Shown: positions 1 through 8,795, counted from the stretch's first letter. The stretch: 64,000 bases of DNA from Pseudonocardia sp. CNS-139 (GCA_001942415.1 MKJX01000217.1:57106-121105), one strand, 5' to 3'. The notes: generated by a model from the sequence alone, not told the origin. Made by a program: numbers and translations.

Positions 1-359
1 TCGCGGATCGTGCGGGCGCCGAGGTCGGCGCACACCGCGCTGCCACCGGCGCCCGAGATCAGCAACGCGGTGACGATCGGCGCGGCCTGCTGCACGATCG
101 CGAGCACGCTGCCGGCGCCCGTCTGGCTCTGCGCGCCGAACTGCCGCGTCAGCTCGGCCAGGAGCAGCGCGATCGTGCCCCGAAGGGATCGTGAACAGGC
201 CGTGGGCAGCGCCGACACCTTCGTGACGAACCAGGTCTGCTCGATGTACTCGCTGAGCTGGAACGGGCGCCGGAACGTCAGGCGCACGACGTCGACGCCC
301 AGCGCGAACATGCGGCCGATCGGGGTGAGGGCGCGGGAGACCGGGGTGGGAGCGGTCAT
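1..359 (-). CDS. YrbE/MlaE-type permease of an Mce transporter (N-terminal part, cut by window start)
   Basis: This is the membrane permease of an Mce-type lipid or steroid ABC importer. About 119 N-terminal residues are in the window. After the start come RRPFQLSEYIEQTWFV and then GAGSVLAIVQQAAPIVTALL and GAGGSAVCADLGARTI, which are family landmarks of MlaE/YrbE proteins. The start codon lies 3 bp after the mceG stop, so the two are co-transcribed. Between residues 50 and 60 the expected LPT-x-FTIPFG stretch is scrambled. Three single-base losses near 165-185 restore it, which fits the error pattern elsewhere in the window. The family call is firm; the substrate is not visible. Confidence 0.8.
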   Translation of the reverse strand, partial: MTAPTPVSRALTPIGRMFALGVDVVRLTFRRPFQLSEYIEQTWFVTKVSALPTACSRSLRGTIALLLAELTRQFGAQSQTGAGSVLAIVQQAAPIVTALLISGAGGSAVCADLGARTIR

Positions 360-362
360 GTG

Positions 363-1517
363 CTAACGCCCCGTCGACTCGTCGTCGGCGCCGTAGCCGG
401 GGGCGTACGCGTCGAACGAGTCGGACTCGCGGCCGTACCCGGGCGCGAGCGGCGGGTAGCCGGACGCCCCGCCGGCGGCGCGCCGCGGGCGCGGCGTCGG
501 GCGCCGGGTGGCGATCGGGCCGGTCGCGGGGTCCTCCGGCTGCCACTCCAGCGGGTCGTCGGCGTAGCTGTCGCGGATCGCCTGCTGCGCCGCGGGCGGC
601 AGGTCGTGCAGCATCCCGAGCACCCGCTGCCGGCGCCGGGCGACGGCGCGCCGCTCCCCCAGCCCGCTGCTCGGGCGCAGCTGCGGCTTCAGCGGGGGCA
701 GCCCGGACAGCTCGCCGGCCTCCGCCATCTCCCGGGCGGCCTGGGCGGCGTCCTTCTCCTCGGACATGCCGATCGGGCCCTGCCGCCGCCCGTTGAGGAA
801 CTGCGCGACGACCGGTTCCTCGCTGGTCAGGAGCACCTCGCGGGGCCCGAACATGGCCAGGTGCCTGCGGTAGAGCATGCCGATGTTGTCCGGCACCGTC
901 TGCGCGGTGTTGATGTCGTGCGTGACGATCAGGAACGTGGCGTCGGTCTGTGCGTTCAGGTCGACGATGAGCTGGTTCAGGTAGGCCGTGCGCACCGGGT
1001 CGAGGCCGGAGTCGGGCTCGTCGAACAGGATGATCTCCGGATCGAGCACCAGCGCCCGCGCGAGCCCCGCGCGCTTGCGCATGCCGCCGGAGATCTCGCC
1101 GGGCAGCTTCCGCTCGTCGCCGGTGAGCCCGACCATCGCCATCTTCTCCTCGACGACGTCGCGGACCTGCGCCTCGCTCATGCGCGTGTGCTCCCGCAGC
1201 GGGAACGCGATGTTGTCGTAGAGGTTCATCGACCCGAACAGCGCGCCGTCCTGGAACAGCACGCCGAAGAGCTTCCGCAGCTCGTAGAGGCGGCTCTCGG
1301 AGCAGCGCACGAGGTCGGTGTCGTGGATGACGATCGAGCCGCGCTCGGGCTTGAGCAGGCCGATCAGGGTCTTGAGGAAGACCGACTTGCCCGTGCCGGA
1401 CGGGCCGAGCAGCACCGAGACCTCGCCGGGCGGGAGGGTGAGCGTCACGTCGGACCAGATGTTGGCGCGGCCGAAGGACTTCGAGAGCCCTTCCACCCTG
1501 ACCTCTACGCCAGCCAC
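363..1517 (-). CDS. mceG: ABC transporter ATP-binding protein, MceG/Mkl (MlaF) type
   Basis: This is the cytoplasmic ATPase that energises Mce lipid importers. Walker A is GPSGTGKS at residues 38-45. The signature region SGGMRKRAGLARA, Walker B IILFDEP and the H-loop VTHD follow in order. The ABC domain ends near residue 250. A C-terminal extension of about 130 residues, rich in Pro and Arg, follows; long C-terminal tails are usual in actinobacterial MceG. The start is GTG, 5 bp after a GGGAGG ribosome-binding site. The downstream gene is a YrbE permease, as expected at the head of an mce operon. In mycobacteria one MceG serves several Mce systems; whether that holds here cannot be told from the window. 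Confidence 0.9.
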   Translation of the reverse strand: MAGVEVRVEGLSKSFGRANIWSDVTLTLPPGEVSVLLGPSGTGKSVFLKTLIGLLKPERGSIVIHDTDLVRCSESRLYELRKLFGVLFQDGALFGSMNLYDNIAFPLREHTRMSEAQVRDVVEEKMAMVGLTGDERKLPGEISGGMRKRAGLARALVLDPEIILFDEPDSGLDPVRTAYLNQLIVDLNAQTDATFLIVTHDINTAQTVPDNIGMLYRRHLAMFGPREVLLTSEEPVVAQFLNGRRQGPIGMSEEKDAAQAAREMAEAGELSGLPPLKPQLRPSSGLGERRAVARRRQRVLGMLHDLPPAAQQAIRDSYADDPLEWQPEDPATGPIATRRPTPRPRRAAGGASGYPPLAPGYGRESDSFDAYAPGYGADDESTGR

Positions 1518-1790
1518 CGCGCCTCCCAGACCGTCCGGCGTGAACCTCCGGCGCGGGCGGGGAGCGGGGCGGCCGGCTGCCCACGAGTGGTCAACGACAC
1601 TCGGGAGAGCCGGTTACTCGCGAGTCAGTTATCACCCGCAGGTTGCGCCGTTCGGAGCGTATCCCGTCCGCCGGGTGTCGTACGCCCGTCGCCGAGGGTC
1701 GCGGTCCGGGCCCGGGACCGCCCGGCCGGGAGGCCCTGACCGGGCGGTTCGTGCTGGTCGGCGTGCGGGCGCACGGCGGCACGGTGCGGC

Positions 1791-2756
1791 TCAGCCGGCC
1801 GCCACGAGCACCTTCTCGTCCTCGGCGTGGAACCGCTCCTCCAGCGCCTCCGGGCTCGCGTCGAGGTCGATCGTGCGCAGGTCCGCGCCACGGGCCGACT
1901 CGATCGCACCGAGCCGGCGGCCGATCTTGTCCATCGCGTACTCGGCCATCTCGTTCATGTCGACGGCGAACGGCGGCACGTCGCCCTCGTACCGCTCGAA
2001 CGTCTCCGTGACGACGCCCATCGCGGGCACGAGCAGCTCCTGCATGCGCTCGTCGACCACGTCCCACATGGCGTCGTCGGCGGCCACGTGCCGGCGGCAG
2101 GTGAACGTGCCCCAGGCCATGTGGCGGCGCTCGTCGTCGCCGATGTGCTTGATGATCTGCTGCATCCCCGGCAGGATCCCGCGGCTCGTGCACACCTTCT
2201 GCCAGGCGAAGTAGCCGGTGAGCGCCAGCGTGCCCTCGACGATGTGGTTGTAGGTGACGGACGCGCGGATCTGGTTGCGCGGCGACGGGTCGTGCGCCAG
2301 CGCGTACAGGCTGTCCGGCAGCTCCTTGGTGAAGACCTGCATGTAGTGGTCGTTCGGCTCGATGAAGTCGTGCAGGTCGTCCAGCACGCCGACGGCGTCG
2401 AACCAGCGCCGGAAGGCCTCGGTGTGCTTGGCCTCCTCGTAGACGAACTGCGTCAGGTACATCTCGTCGGCGATCCGGCCCTCGGCCGCCATCGCCGCGA
2501 CGAACGGCTGCAGGTCCTGCGTGACCGACTCCTCGCCGGCCATGAACTGGGCCGCGAGCGCGCACGTCCACCAGCGCTCGTCGTCGGTCATCGCGGCGTA
2601 GTCGCGGGCGTCCTGGGTGAGGTCGATGTCGGCGGGGTTCCACGGGCGGCCGTTGCCCTTGGCGAACAGCCGCATCGGGAACGCGTCGAAGTTGAGGCCG
2701 CCCTTCTGCAGGGTGGCGAAGCCGGTGCGTCTGCCGTGCTCGATCGATCGCTTCAC
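1791..2756 (-). CDS. R2-like ligand-binding oxidase (R2lox), Mn/Fe ferritin-like protein
   Basis: This 321-residue protein is a ferritin-like oxidase related to the ribonucleotide reductase R2 subunit but without its radical tyrosine. Family numbering from the M. tuberculosis protein (ligands E68, E101, H104, E167, E202, H205; Val71-Tyr162 ether cross-link) fits with a constant offset of +7. Here these are E75, E108, H111, E174, E209, H212 and the pair V78/Y169. Every metal ligand and both cross-link residues are therefore present. The motifs are AGEESV, YEEAKH, TYNHIVEG and DDERRHMAW. The natural substrate of R2lox is unknown; the family binds a long-chain fatty acid. The gene follows an alcohol dehydrogenase by 26 bp. 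It starts with GTG behind AAGGAG. Confidence 0.92.
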   Translation of the reverse strand: MKRSIEHGRRTGFATLQKGGLNFDAFPMRLFAKGNGRPWNPADIDLTQDARDYAAMTDDERWWTCALAAQFMAGEESVTQDLQPFVAAMAAEGRIADEMYLTQFVYEEAKHTEAFRRWFDAVGVLDDLHDFIEPNDHYMQVFTKELPDSLYALAHDPSPRNQIRASVTYNHIVEGTLALTGYFAWQKVCTSRGILPGMQQIIKHIGDDERRHMAWGTFTCRRHVAADDAMWDVVDERMQELLVPAMGVVTETFERYEGDVPPFAVDMNEMAEYAMDKIGRRLGAIESARGADLRTIDLDASPEALEERFHAEDEKVLVAAG

Positions 2757-2782
2757 CGCGAGCTCCTTCGCTCAGAGTGTGC

Positions 2783-3888
2783 TTAGAATCGGATCAGGCC
2801 GCGGATGTTGCGGCCCTCGCGCATGTCCCGGTAGCCGGTGTTGATCTCGTCGAGCGTGTACTCCCGGGTGACGAGCCCGGCCAGGTCGAGCTGCCCGAGG
2901 GTGGCCATCTCCAGCAGCCGCGGCACGTCGTGCTGGGCGTTGGAGCTGCCGAAGAGCGCTCCCCGGATCTGCTTCTCGTACAGCGTCAGCTCCAGCAGCG
3001 AGAGCGTCGCGGTGTCCTCGTCGGGGTGGCCGAGCGCGTGACGACCACGCGGCCGCGTTTGCCGACGAGCTGCAGCGCCGGCTGCAGGTACGCGCCCTCG
3101 GCCACGCCCGTCGTCAGGATCGCGGCGTCGGCGAGCTGGCCGCGGGTGAGCGACGAGACCGTGTTCCACGCCTCGTCCATGCTCGCGGCGACGTGGGTGG
3201 CGCCCAGCTCCAGCGCCTTCTCCCGCTTGAACCCGACCGGGTCGACGGCCACCACGTAGCGGCAGCCGGCCAGCCGCGCGCCCTGCACGGCGTTGGCCCC
3301 GATGCCGCCGATCCCGACCACGACGGCGGTGTCGCCCGGGCGCAGCTCGGCCGTCCGCACCGCCGAGCCGACGCCCGTCGTGACACCGCAGCCGACCAGC
3401 GCGGCCAGGTGCAGCGGGAACCCCTCGTCGATCTTCACGACCGACTTGACCGGCACCACCGTGTGCCGCGCGAACGTCCCGAGCAGGCACATCTGGCCGA
3501 CGTCCTCGCCGCGGGCGTGGAAGCGGTAGGTGCCGTCGAGCTGCGGGCCGAGCGTGGCGCCTGCGCCGTCGTCGCAGAGCGCGGTGTAGCCGCGCACGCA
3601 GTAGCTGCAGCGGCCGCAGCTCGGCAGGAACGTCATGACCACGGGGTCGCCGACCGCGACCTCCCGCACCCCCGGCCCGACCTCGACCACCCGGCCGGCG
3701 CCCTCGTGCCCTCCGACCATCGGGTAGGCGACGGGCAGGTCACCGGTGACGAGGTGCTCGTCGGAGTGGCAGAGACCGCTCGCCGTCAGCTCGACGAGAA
3801 CCTCCCCTGCGGCCGGCGGGTCGAGCTCGACCTCCTCGACCTCCCACTTGCCACCGAGTTCCCAGAGCACCGCTGCCGTGGTCCGCAT
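2783..3888 (-). CDS. Zinc-dependent alcohol dehydrogenase, NDMA-dependent / mycofactocin-associated type
   Basis: This is a medium-chain dehydrogenase of about 369 residues. The catalytic zinc ligands are visible in GLCHSDEH, GGHEGAG and GCGVTTG. The structural zinc loop is CGRCSYC-x7-C. The nucleotide-binding glycines are in VVGIGGIGANAV. The N-terminus (MRTTAAVLW, then GKWEVEEVELDPP) resembles the NDMA-dependent alcohol dehydrogenases, whose cofactor cycles in place through mycofactocin. That subfamily assignment is from memory and moderately sure. One G lost near 3035 shifts the frame after RGRVVVT; restoring it continues into ALGHPDED and the normal C-terminus ending NIRGLIRF. The gene precedes and probably shares a transcript with R2lox. 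Confidence 0.85.
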
Positions 3889-3977
3889 GGAGCAAGCATG
3901 ACGCCCGTCACGCCGAGGAGACAGGACCCGCCAGGGCCGGACCTGGCCCGACCGCGCCAAGCACGCGCCCCCGAACC

Positions 3978-4038
3978 GCATTCTGGCTCCAAGATGCACT
4001 CTGGAGAGCCGAAAAACTGCATTCTGGCTCCAGAATGC
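3978..4038. repeat. Two copies of a 20-bp palindrome between kinase and ADH genes
   Basis: GCATTCTGG-CT-CCAGAATGC at 4019-4038 is a perfect inverted repeat. A second, imperfect copy lies at 3978-3997, 41 bp away. Both sit in the 160-bp gap between the end of the histidine kinase gene and the ADH start, both on the minus strand. They could be a terminator pair for the kinase, an operator for the ADH-R2lox operon, or members of a dispersed extragenic palindrome family. Confidence 0.6.
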
Positions 4039-4062
4039 GACGAGGGGCCGGACAAGGGGCGG

Positions 4063-5349
4063 CTACAGGGGGAGCTCCAGGTGGGCCACCAGGCCGCCGC
4101 CCTCCCTCGGTTCGAGGCGTAGCTCGCCGTCCATGGCCGTGACCAGGGCCTCCACGATCCACAGGCCCAGCCCGGCCGTCCCGCGCCGTTCGCCCAGCGC
4201 GACGCCCTTGGCCGTGACAACGCCGGCCTGGCCCGGCGGGAGCCCGGGGCCGCGGTCGCGGACCTCGACGACGAGCCGCCCGTCGGTGCGGGTCAGGTCC
4301 AGCTCGACAGGGGCGGTGCCGCTGTGCCGGGCCGCGTTCTCGACGAGGTTGGTGAGCACGCGCCGCAGCCGTTGCGGGTCGCAGCGCACCACCGCCTCCG
4401 GCGGCGTGACGGACGGCGCCCGGCGGGCCGGCTCGACCGCGGCCGCGTCGAGCACCGCGTCGGCCAGCTCGGCGAGCCGGACCGGCCGGTCGCGCACGCG
4501 CCCGAGCGGGCTCCCCTCCCGCACCGCGACGTCGGCCAGGCCGTCGAGCATGTCGCGCAGGTGCACGGCGTGCTCGGCGAGCAGGCGGGTGGCGGTCTCG
4601 GCGGCGGGCCCGGTGAGCCGGCCGGCGGCGAGGTCCGCGGCGAGCGCGCTGAGCGACGCGACGGGCGTGCGGAACTCGTGCAGCACCACCCGCACCCCGT
4701 CCATGCGGGCCTCCTGCAGGTCCCGCTCCTCCAGGAACGCCTCGTGCTCGGCGCGGGCCCGGGCCCGTTCCTCGGCGGCGGCCTCGAACTGCCGTTCCAG
4801 CATCCGGACGAGGATCCCGACGAGCACGGCCGCGGCCAGCGCCAGGTAGTCCCGTCCACCAGACCGCCGGCCGAGCACCCGCTGCGCCGCCGTGACCGTG
4901 CGTCCGACGCCGGCGAGCACCCGCTGCGCCGCCGTGACCGTGGCGTCCGAGCCGAGGACGGCGGCCACCGTGAACCCGGCGCCGAGCGCGAGCGCCGTCA
5001 CCCGTCCGACGACCGCGCCGCCGCGCGGCGCCGCGATCACCACCAGCGGCAGGATCGCGACGGCGAGGCTCGCCGCGCCGCCGGTCAGCCCGCACGCGAC
5101 CAGCGCCAGCACCGCGTCGATGCCGGTCGCGACCCGCGGCGGGACCGGGCGCCGGCCCCGCCAGGCCGCGACCGCCAGCACCAGCGCGTACCCCGCCGAC
5201 GCGGCGACGAGCGGGACCAGCAGCCAGAGCCGGTCGCGGGCGATCCACGGCTGCACCGCCAGCGCCAGCGCGACCGCGGCCACGACGAGCAGCCGGATGA
5301 CGACGGCCGGGCGCTCCTCGACCGGCGCGGCGCGACCCTCGGTGTCCAC
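4063..5349 (-). CDS. Membrane sensor histidine kinase
   Basis: This is the sensor of a two-component pair whose regulator is transcribed divergently from about 50 bp away. The N-terminal 170 residues hold several hydrophobic segments. A coiled-coil linker rich in Glu, Arg and Ala follows (EERARARAEHEAFLEERD). The dimerisation H-box is VVLHEFRTPVASL, with the His as phospho-acceptor. The ATPase part has an N-box (NLVENAARHSG), DRGPGLP and GTAGLGLWI. The frame is open to a GTG at 5382, but that leaves no room for a divergent promoter, so I prefer the GTG at 5349. The linker between membrane part and coil carries a 14-residue duplication. The stimulus is unknown. Confidence 0.85.
   Translation of the reverse strand: MDTEGRAAPVEERPAVVIRLLVVAAVALALAVQPWIARDRLWLLVPLVAASAGYALVLAVAAWRGRRPVPPRVATGIDAVLALVACGLTGGAASLAVAILPLVVIAAPRGGAVVGRVTALALGAGFTVAAVLGSDATVTAAQRVLAGVGRTVTAAQRVLGRRSGGRDYLALAAAVLVGILVRMLERQFEAAAEERARARAEHEAFLEERDLQEARMDGVRVVLHEFRTPVASLSALAADLAAGRLTGPAAETATRLLAEHAVHLRDMLDGLADVAVREGSPLGRVRDRPVRLAELADAVLDAAAVEPARRAPSVTPPEAVVRCDPQRLRRVLTNLVENAARHSGTAPVELDLTRTDGRLVVEVRDRGPGLPPGQAGVVTAKGVALGERRGTAGLGLWIVEALVTAMDGELRLEPREGGGLVAHLELPL
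4873..4956 (-). repeat. In-frame 42-bp tandem duplication inside the histidine kinase gene
   Basis: Two 28-bp identical blocks begin at 4873 and 4915, giving a 42-bp period. The rest of the second unit has diverged. In the protein this appears as TVTAAQRVL occurring twice, 14 residues apart, at the end of the membrane region. Confidence 0.8.
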
Positions 5350-5399
5350 GCGGCCAGGATCTCCCACGGGGCAAGGACCCACGACCTATGCTCCCGGCC

Positions 5400-6062
5400 G
5401 TGCGTGACGGCCGTTACGTGGTGGTCATCGTGGACGACCACGCCCTGTTCTCCCAGGGTCTGACGCTGCTCCTGGAGTCCCGGGCGGGTGACACGTTCGC
5501 CGTCGCCGGGTCGACCACCGCGGGCGAGGAGGCCGTCGCGCTCGTGGGGCGGGAGGCCGCGGACATCGCGATCGTCGACCTCGCGCTGCCGCCGCTGGGT
5601 GGCGTCGAGACGATCCGGCGGATCACCGCGGCGTACCCGCGGACCCGGGTGCTCGCGCTCTCCGGCACCGACGACCTCGGGCTCGCGACCGCCGCGCTGC
5701 GCGCCGGGGCGGCCGGGTTCCTCGGGAAGTCGGCCGACCCGGAGGTGCTGGTCGCGCCGCTGCTGACGATCGCGGCCGGGGTGCGGGTGGTGCGCGCCGA
5801 CCTGCTCGACGCGCTGCTCGCGGCCGGCGGGCACCCCGCGGACGGGCTGGTCGAGCGGCTCGGCAGCCGCGAGATGCAGCTCTGGGCGCTGCTCGCCCGC
5901 GGGCTGGAGACCAGCGAGATCGCCAAGCCGATGCTGGTCAGCGAGCGCACGGCCAAGCGCATGATCGCCGCGCTGCTGCACAAGATCGGCGCGGCCAACC
6001 GGATCGAGGCCGCCGCGCTGGCCGGCCGCTACGGGCTGCTGGACGAGCGGCCGCCGCGGTAG
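5400..6062 (+). CDS. LuxR-family response regulator
   Basis: This is the partner of the divergent histidine kinase. The receiver domain starts at VVVIVDDHALF, with the acidic pocket in IVDDH. The phospho-acceptor Asp is in IAIVDLALPP and the conserved Lys in FLGKSADPE. A LuxR-like helix-turn-helix occupies the last 65 residues (SREMQLWALLARGLETSEIA, then LVSERTAKRMIAALL). The effector domain is somewhat divergent: SREM replaces the usual TxRE. An in-frame ATG at 5388 is possible, but the GTG at 5400 begins directly at the receiver fold and leaves space for a promoter. About 220 residues. Confidence 0.85.
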   Translation: MRDGRYVVVIVDDHALFSQGLTLLLESRAGDTFAVAGSTTAGEEAVALVGREAADIAIVDLALPPLGGVETIRRITAAYPRTRVLALSGTDDLGLATAALRAGAAGFLGKSADPEVLVAPLLTIAAGVRVVRADLLDALLAAGGHPADGLVERLGSREMQLWALLARGLETSEIAKPMLVSERTAKRMIAALLHKIGAANRIEAAALAGRYGLLDERPPR

Positions 6063-6161
6063 CTGGCCCGCGCGGGCCGCGCATGGCCCGGTCGTGGACT
6101 CCTCCGCCGGGGTCCGGATGCGCGAGACTGCCGCCGTCGACCGGACGAGAGGGGCTGCGAC

Positions 6162-6571
6162 GTGGCGGCGTTCAAGGACGAGGCGGAGGTCTACGAGTAC
6201 CTCGGCGGGATCTTCCGGCGTGGGGTGGAGGACCAGGAGCTGGTCGAGAAGCTCAGGCCGACCGGCATCGTCCTGCGGATCACCTACACCGAGCCGGACG
6301 CGGTGCTGACCGTCGACATGCCGAACACGGCCATCCACGAGGGCGCGGGCGAGGGCCCGGAGCCCAACGTCGAGCTGTTCATGACGGCCGACACCGGCAA
6401 CCGGTTCTGGCTCGGCAAGGTCGTGCTCCCGGTGGCGCTGGCCAAGGGCGACGTGCGGGGGAAGGCCCGGTCGCGAAGCTGCTCAAGGTGCTGCCGCTGG
6501 CCAAGGGCATGTTCGGGCCGTACCGGACGCGGCTGGAGGCCGACGGCCGCCACGACCTGCTGGAAGCCTGA
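6162..6571 (+). CDS. SCP2 sterol-binding-domain protein
   Basis: This is a small soluble protein of about 136 residues with the SCP-2 fold that binds lipids or acyl-CoAs in a hydrophobic tunnel. The landmarks are VLRITYTEPDAVLTVD, PNVELFMTADTGNRFWLG and the C-terminal KLLKVLPLAKGMFGPYRTRL. One G is missing near 6470: GDVRGKAR should continue as GPVAKLLKVL. The start is GTG with GAGAGGGG upstream. It stands alone between a response regulator and a hypothetical gene, so its role (lipid carriage or part of steroid/fatty-acid turnover) is open. Confidence 0.8.
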
Positions 6572-6628
6572 TCACCCGTCCGAGTGATCTTTGCGTTGAC
6601 CCGGCGTGTCCGCACCGATACTCCCCGC

Positions 6629-6892
6629 GTGGAGTCGGTCTGGCTCGATGTGCGCAAATGGACCGGGCTGCGCGGGACCTTCCACCCCTTCATCGAGGTG
6701 GACTGCCAGGTGCCCGAACCGCGTCCGGTCTCCGGAGACGAGTGGCAGGAGTGGGCGACGGCGCAGCTGCACGCCGTCGCCAGTCGCGAGCGTTGGCAGG
6801 CGGGCCGCTACGCCTACACGGCGGAGCGGCGCGACGAGGACGGCCGCAGCTTCGAGGAGCTGACGCGCGGCCAGTGGGACTTCCGCACCTGA
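6629..6892 (+). CDS. Hypothetical protein
   Basis: I do not recognise this protein of 87 residues. From GTG 6629 it reads VESVWLDVRKWTGLRGTFH. It is soluble, rich in Trp and Arg, with an acidic C-terminal half. The frame is open 45 bp further upstream, but the GTG gives a compact protein. It overlaps the end of a possible small gene on the other strand. Confidence 0.45.
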   Translation: MESVWLDVRKWTGLRGTFHPFIEVDCQVPEPRPVSGDEWQEWATAQLHAVASRERWQAGRYAYTAERRDEDGRSFEELTRGQWDFRT

Positions 6893-7056
6893 CGCGCCCG
6901 GCGGACCAGCACGGCGAGGTCGCCGCGCACGGTCGGCCGCGGCCGTGGCGGCGGCGGGGGCTCTCCGGGCGGTGGTCGCCGGCTGTCCACCCCGTAGCGC
7001 GGGGCGGCGAGGGCGATCGCGACGAGCACGGCGAGCAGCGGCCAGGCGGGGTCCAT
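6814..7056 (-). CDS. Possible small membrane protein divergent from the MocR regulator
   Basis: The first 20 residues form one hydrophobic helix (DPAWPLLAVLVAIALAAP), followed by RYGVDSRR, a phrase I have seen in small actinobacterial membrane proteins, and then a Pro-rich stretch. About 80 residues are open. The last 26 run antisense to the neighbouring gene and are probably not real, perhaps because a lost base hides the true stop near 6890. It is transcribed away from the MocR gene, 60 bp apart. Confidence 0.4.
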   Translation of the reverse strand: MDPAWPLLAVLVAIALAAPRYGVDSRRPPPGEPPPPPRPRPTVRGDLAVLVRRARQVRKSHWPRVSSSKLRPSSSRRSAV

Positions 7057-7074
7057 GAGGCCAGAGTCCGCCGG

Positions 7075-7099
7075 ATTGGCCTTCTCCAGTAGTGCCAAT
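7075..7099. promoter_or_regulatory. Inverted repeat in the divergent mocR promoter
   Basis: ATTGGC at 7075-7080 and GCCAAT at 7094-7099 form an inverted repeat with a 13-bp spacer. It lies 18-42 bp before the MocR start and just upstream of the divergent small gene. It is a candidate operator for the MocR protein, by position only. Confidence 0.35.
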
Positions 7100-7116
7100 T
7101 CTGCGAGGGTGGCCTC

Positions 7117-8594
7117 GTGGACCCCGACATCGAACGACGGATCGGCGCGCGCAGCTTCGCCCGTCTGCTCGGCGAGTGGCGCCCGCCGGGCGGCCGCGGG
7201 CTGGCGGACGCGCTCGCCGACCGCGTCCGGCTGCTCGTCCTGGACGGGCGCCTGCCGCTGCGCACCCGGGTGCCGGCCGAACGCGAGCTGGCCGCGGCGC
7301 TCGACGTCAGCCGCACGACCGTGGCCACCGCCTACGACGCCCTGCGCGCGTCCGGGGTGCTGCACAGCCGGCGCGGCGCGGGGAGCTGGACCCGGCTGCC
7401 GGCCGACCGCGCCGAGGGCGGGACCGCGCAGCCGTTCTCCCCGCACGGCAGCGGCGCGCACTACGACCTCGCGCACGCCGCGCCGGCCGCGCCGTCCACC
7501 CACCTGCGGGCCGCGGCGGCCGGCGCCGTCCACGACCTCGACGCGCACCTCGGCGGCCACGGCTACGACCTGCTCGGGATGCCCGCGCTGCGCGCCGCGC
7601 TCGCGGAGCGCTTCACGGCACGCGGCCTGCCCACCACCCCGGACCAGGTCATGGTCACGGCGGGCGGGCAGAACGCGATCGCGCTCGCCGCCACCGCGCT
7701 GACCCGGCCGGGTGACCGCGTGCTCGTCGAGCACCCCACGTACCCGAACGCGCTCGTGGCGTTCGCGAACCGGGGCGCGCGGGCCGTGCCCGTCCCCATG
7801 CTCACGGCCGACGACGGCACCGGCCGGTGGGACCTCGACCTGCTCGCGTCCACGATCCGGGACGCGGCCCCGCGCCTGCTCTACCTGATCCCGGACCACC
7901 AGAACCCGACGGGCGGGCTGCTCGACGCCGCCGGCCGCGAGCGGCTCATCGGCCTCGCCCGGCGCACGGGCACCCCGCTCGTCGTCGACGAGACGCTCGC
8001 GGAGCTGACGCTGGACGGCCCGCGGATGGCGCCGGTGGCGCGCACGGGGCGGCCGACTCGCCGTTCGTGCTGACGATCGGCTCGGCGAGCAAGGTGTTCT
8101 GGGGCGGGCTGCGGGTCGGCTGGATCCGCGCGACGGCGCCGACGATCCGCCGGCTGGCCGCCGTGCGGGCCGCCCTCGACCTCGGCGGGCCGGTGCTCGA
8201 CCAGCTCGTCGTCGCGCGGCTGCTGCCCGGCCTCGACGAGGTCACGGCCGAGCGGCGGGCCGAGCTGACCGCCGCCCGCGACCACCTGCTCGGCCGGCTC
8301 GGCCACGTCTTCCCCGGGTGGACGCCGTCGCGGCCGCACGGCGGCATGTGCCTGTGGGTCGACCTGGGCGAGCCGGTGTCGAGCCGGCTGACGAGCGCCG
8401 CCCGCCGCCACGACGTGCTGCTCGCGGCCGGGCCGCAGTTCGGGCTCGACGGCGCGTTCGAGCGGCGGATCCGGCTGCCGTACACGCTGCGGCGGGACCG
8501 CGTGGACGCCGCACTGGAACGGCTGGCGCTGGCGTGGCGCGACCTCGATCACGTCGGACCGCCCGTCGACACGGACCCCGTCGCCGTAGCCTGA
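7117..8594 (+). CDS. MocR-family regulator (GntR winged helix fused to an aminotransferase-like domain)
   Basis: The N-terminal 80 residues are a GntR-type winged helix (LPLRTRVPAERELAAALDVS, then RTTVATAYDALRASGVL). A fold-type I PLP domain of about 390 residues follows. Its landmarks are NPTGG, VVDETLAELTLD and the PLP lysine in IGSASKVFWGGLRVGW. These proteins sense PLP or PLP adducts and control neighbouring genes in B6, GABA or amino-acid metabolism. One G lost in the run near 8045 breaks the frame between APVARTG and ADSPFVL. The divergent neighbour is a small membrane protein, so the regulated pathway is not obvious. Confidence 0.85.
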
Positions 8595-8621
8595 CGCCGA
8601 ACAGCACGCGTACGCACCGAG

Positions 8622-8649
8622 TTGTCCACCTCGTGCCCGGTTGTCCACA
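8622..8649 (+). promoter_or_regulatory. Two DnaA-box-like 9-mers upstream of the racemase gene
   Basis: TTGTCCACC at 8622-8630 and TTGTCCACA at 8641-8649 lie in the same orientation, 19 bp apart. The second matches the actinobacterial DnaA box exactly. A possible -10 element, TAGGCT at 8688-8693, follows. There is no dnaA or dnaN here and only two boxes, so this is not oriC. A regulatory or chance occurrence are both possible. Confidence 0.35.
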
Positions 8650-8795
8650 GGTTCCGCCGACAAGCCCGCCGCACCCCCCGGCGCCGATAGGCTGGAGCGG
8701 GGTCGCCCCCCAGGGAGGGTGGGGGATGGTGGCGGGCCCCGTCGGCGGGTCGGCGGGCGGCTTGGTGTCGCGCGAAGGGCGACGGAGGTGCGCAC

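Noticed and set aside
8622..8649. Origin of replication, from the DnaA-box-like motifs
   Set aside because: There are only two boxes and no dnaA, dnaN, rpmH or parAB nearby.
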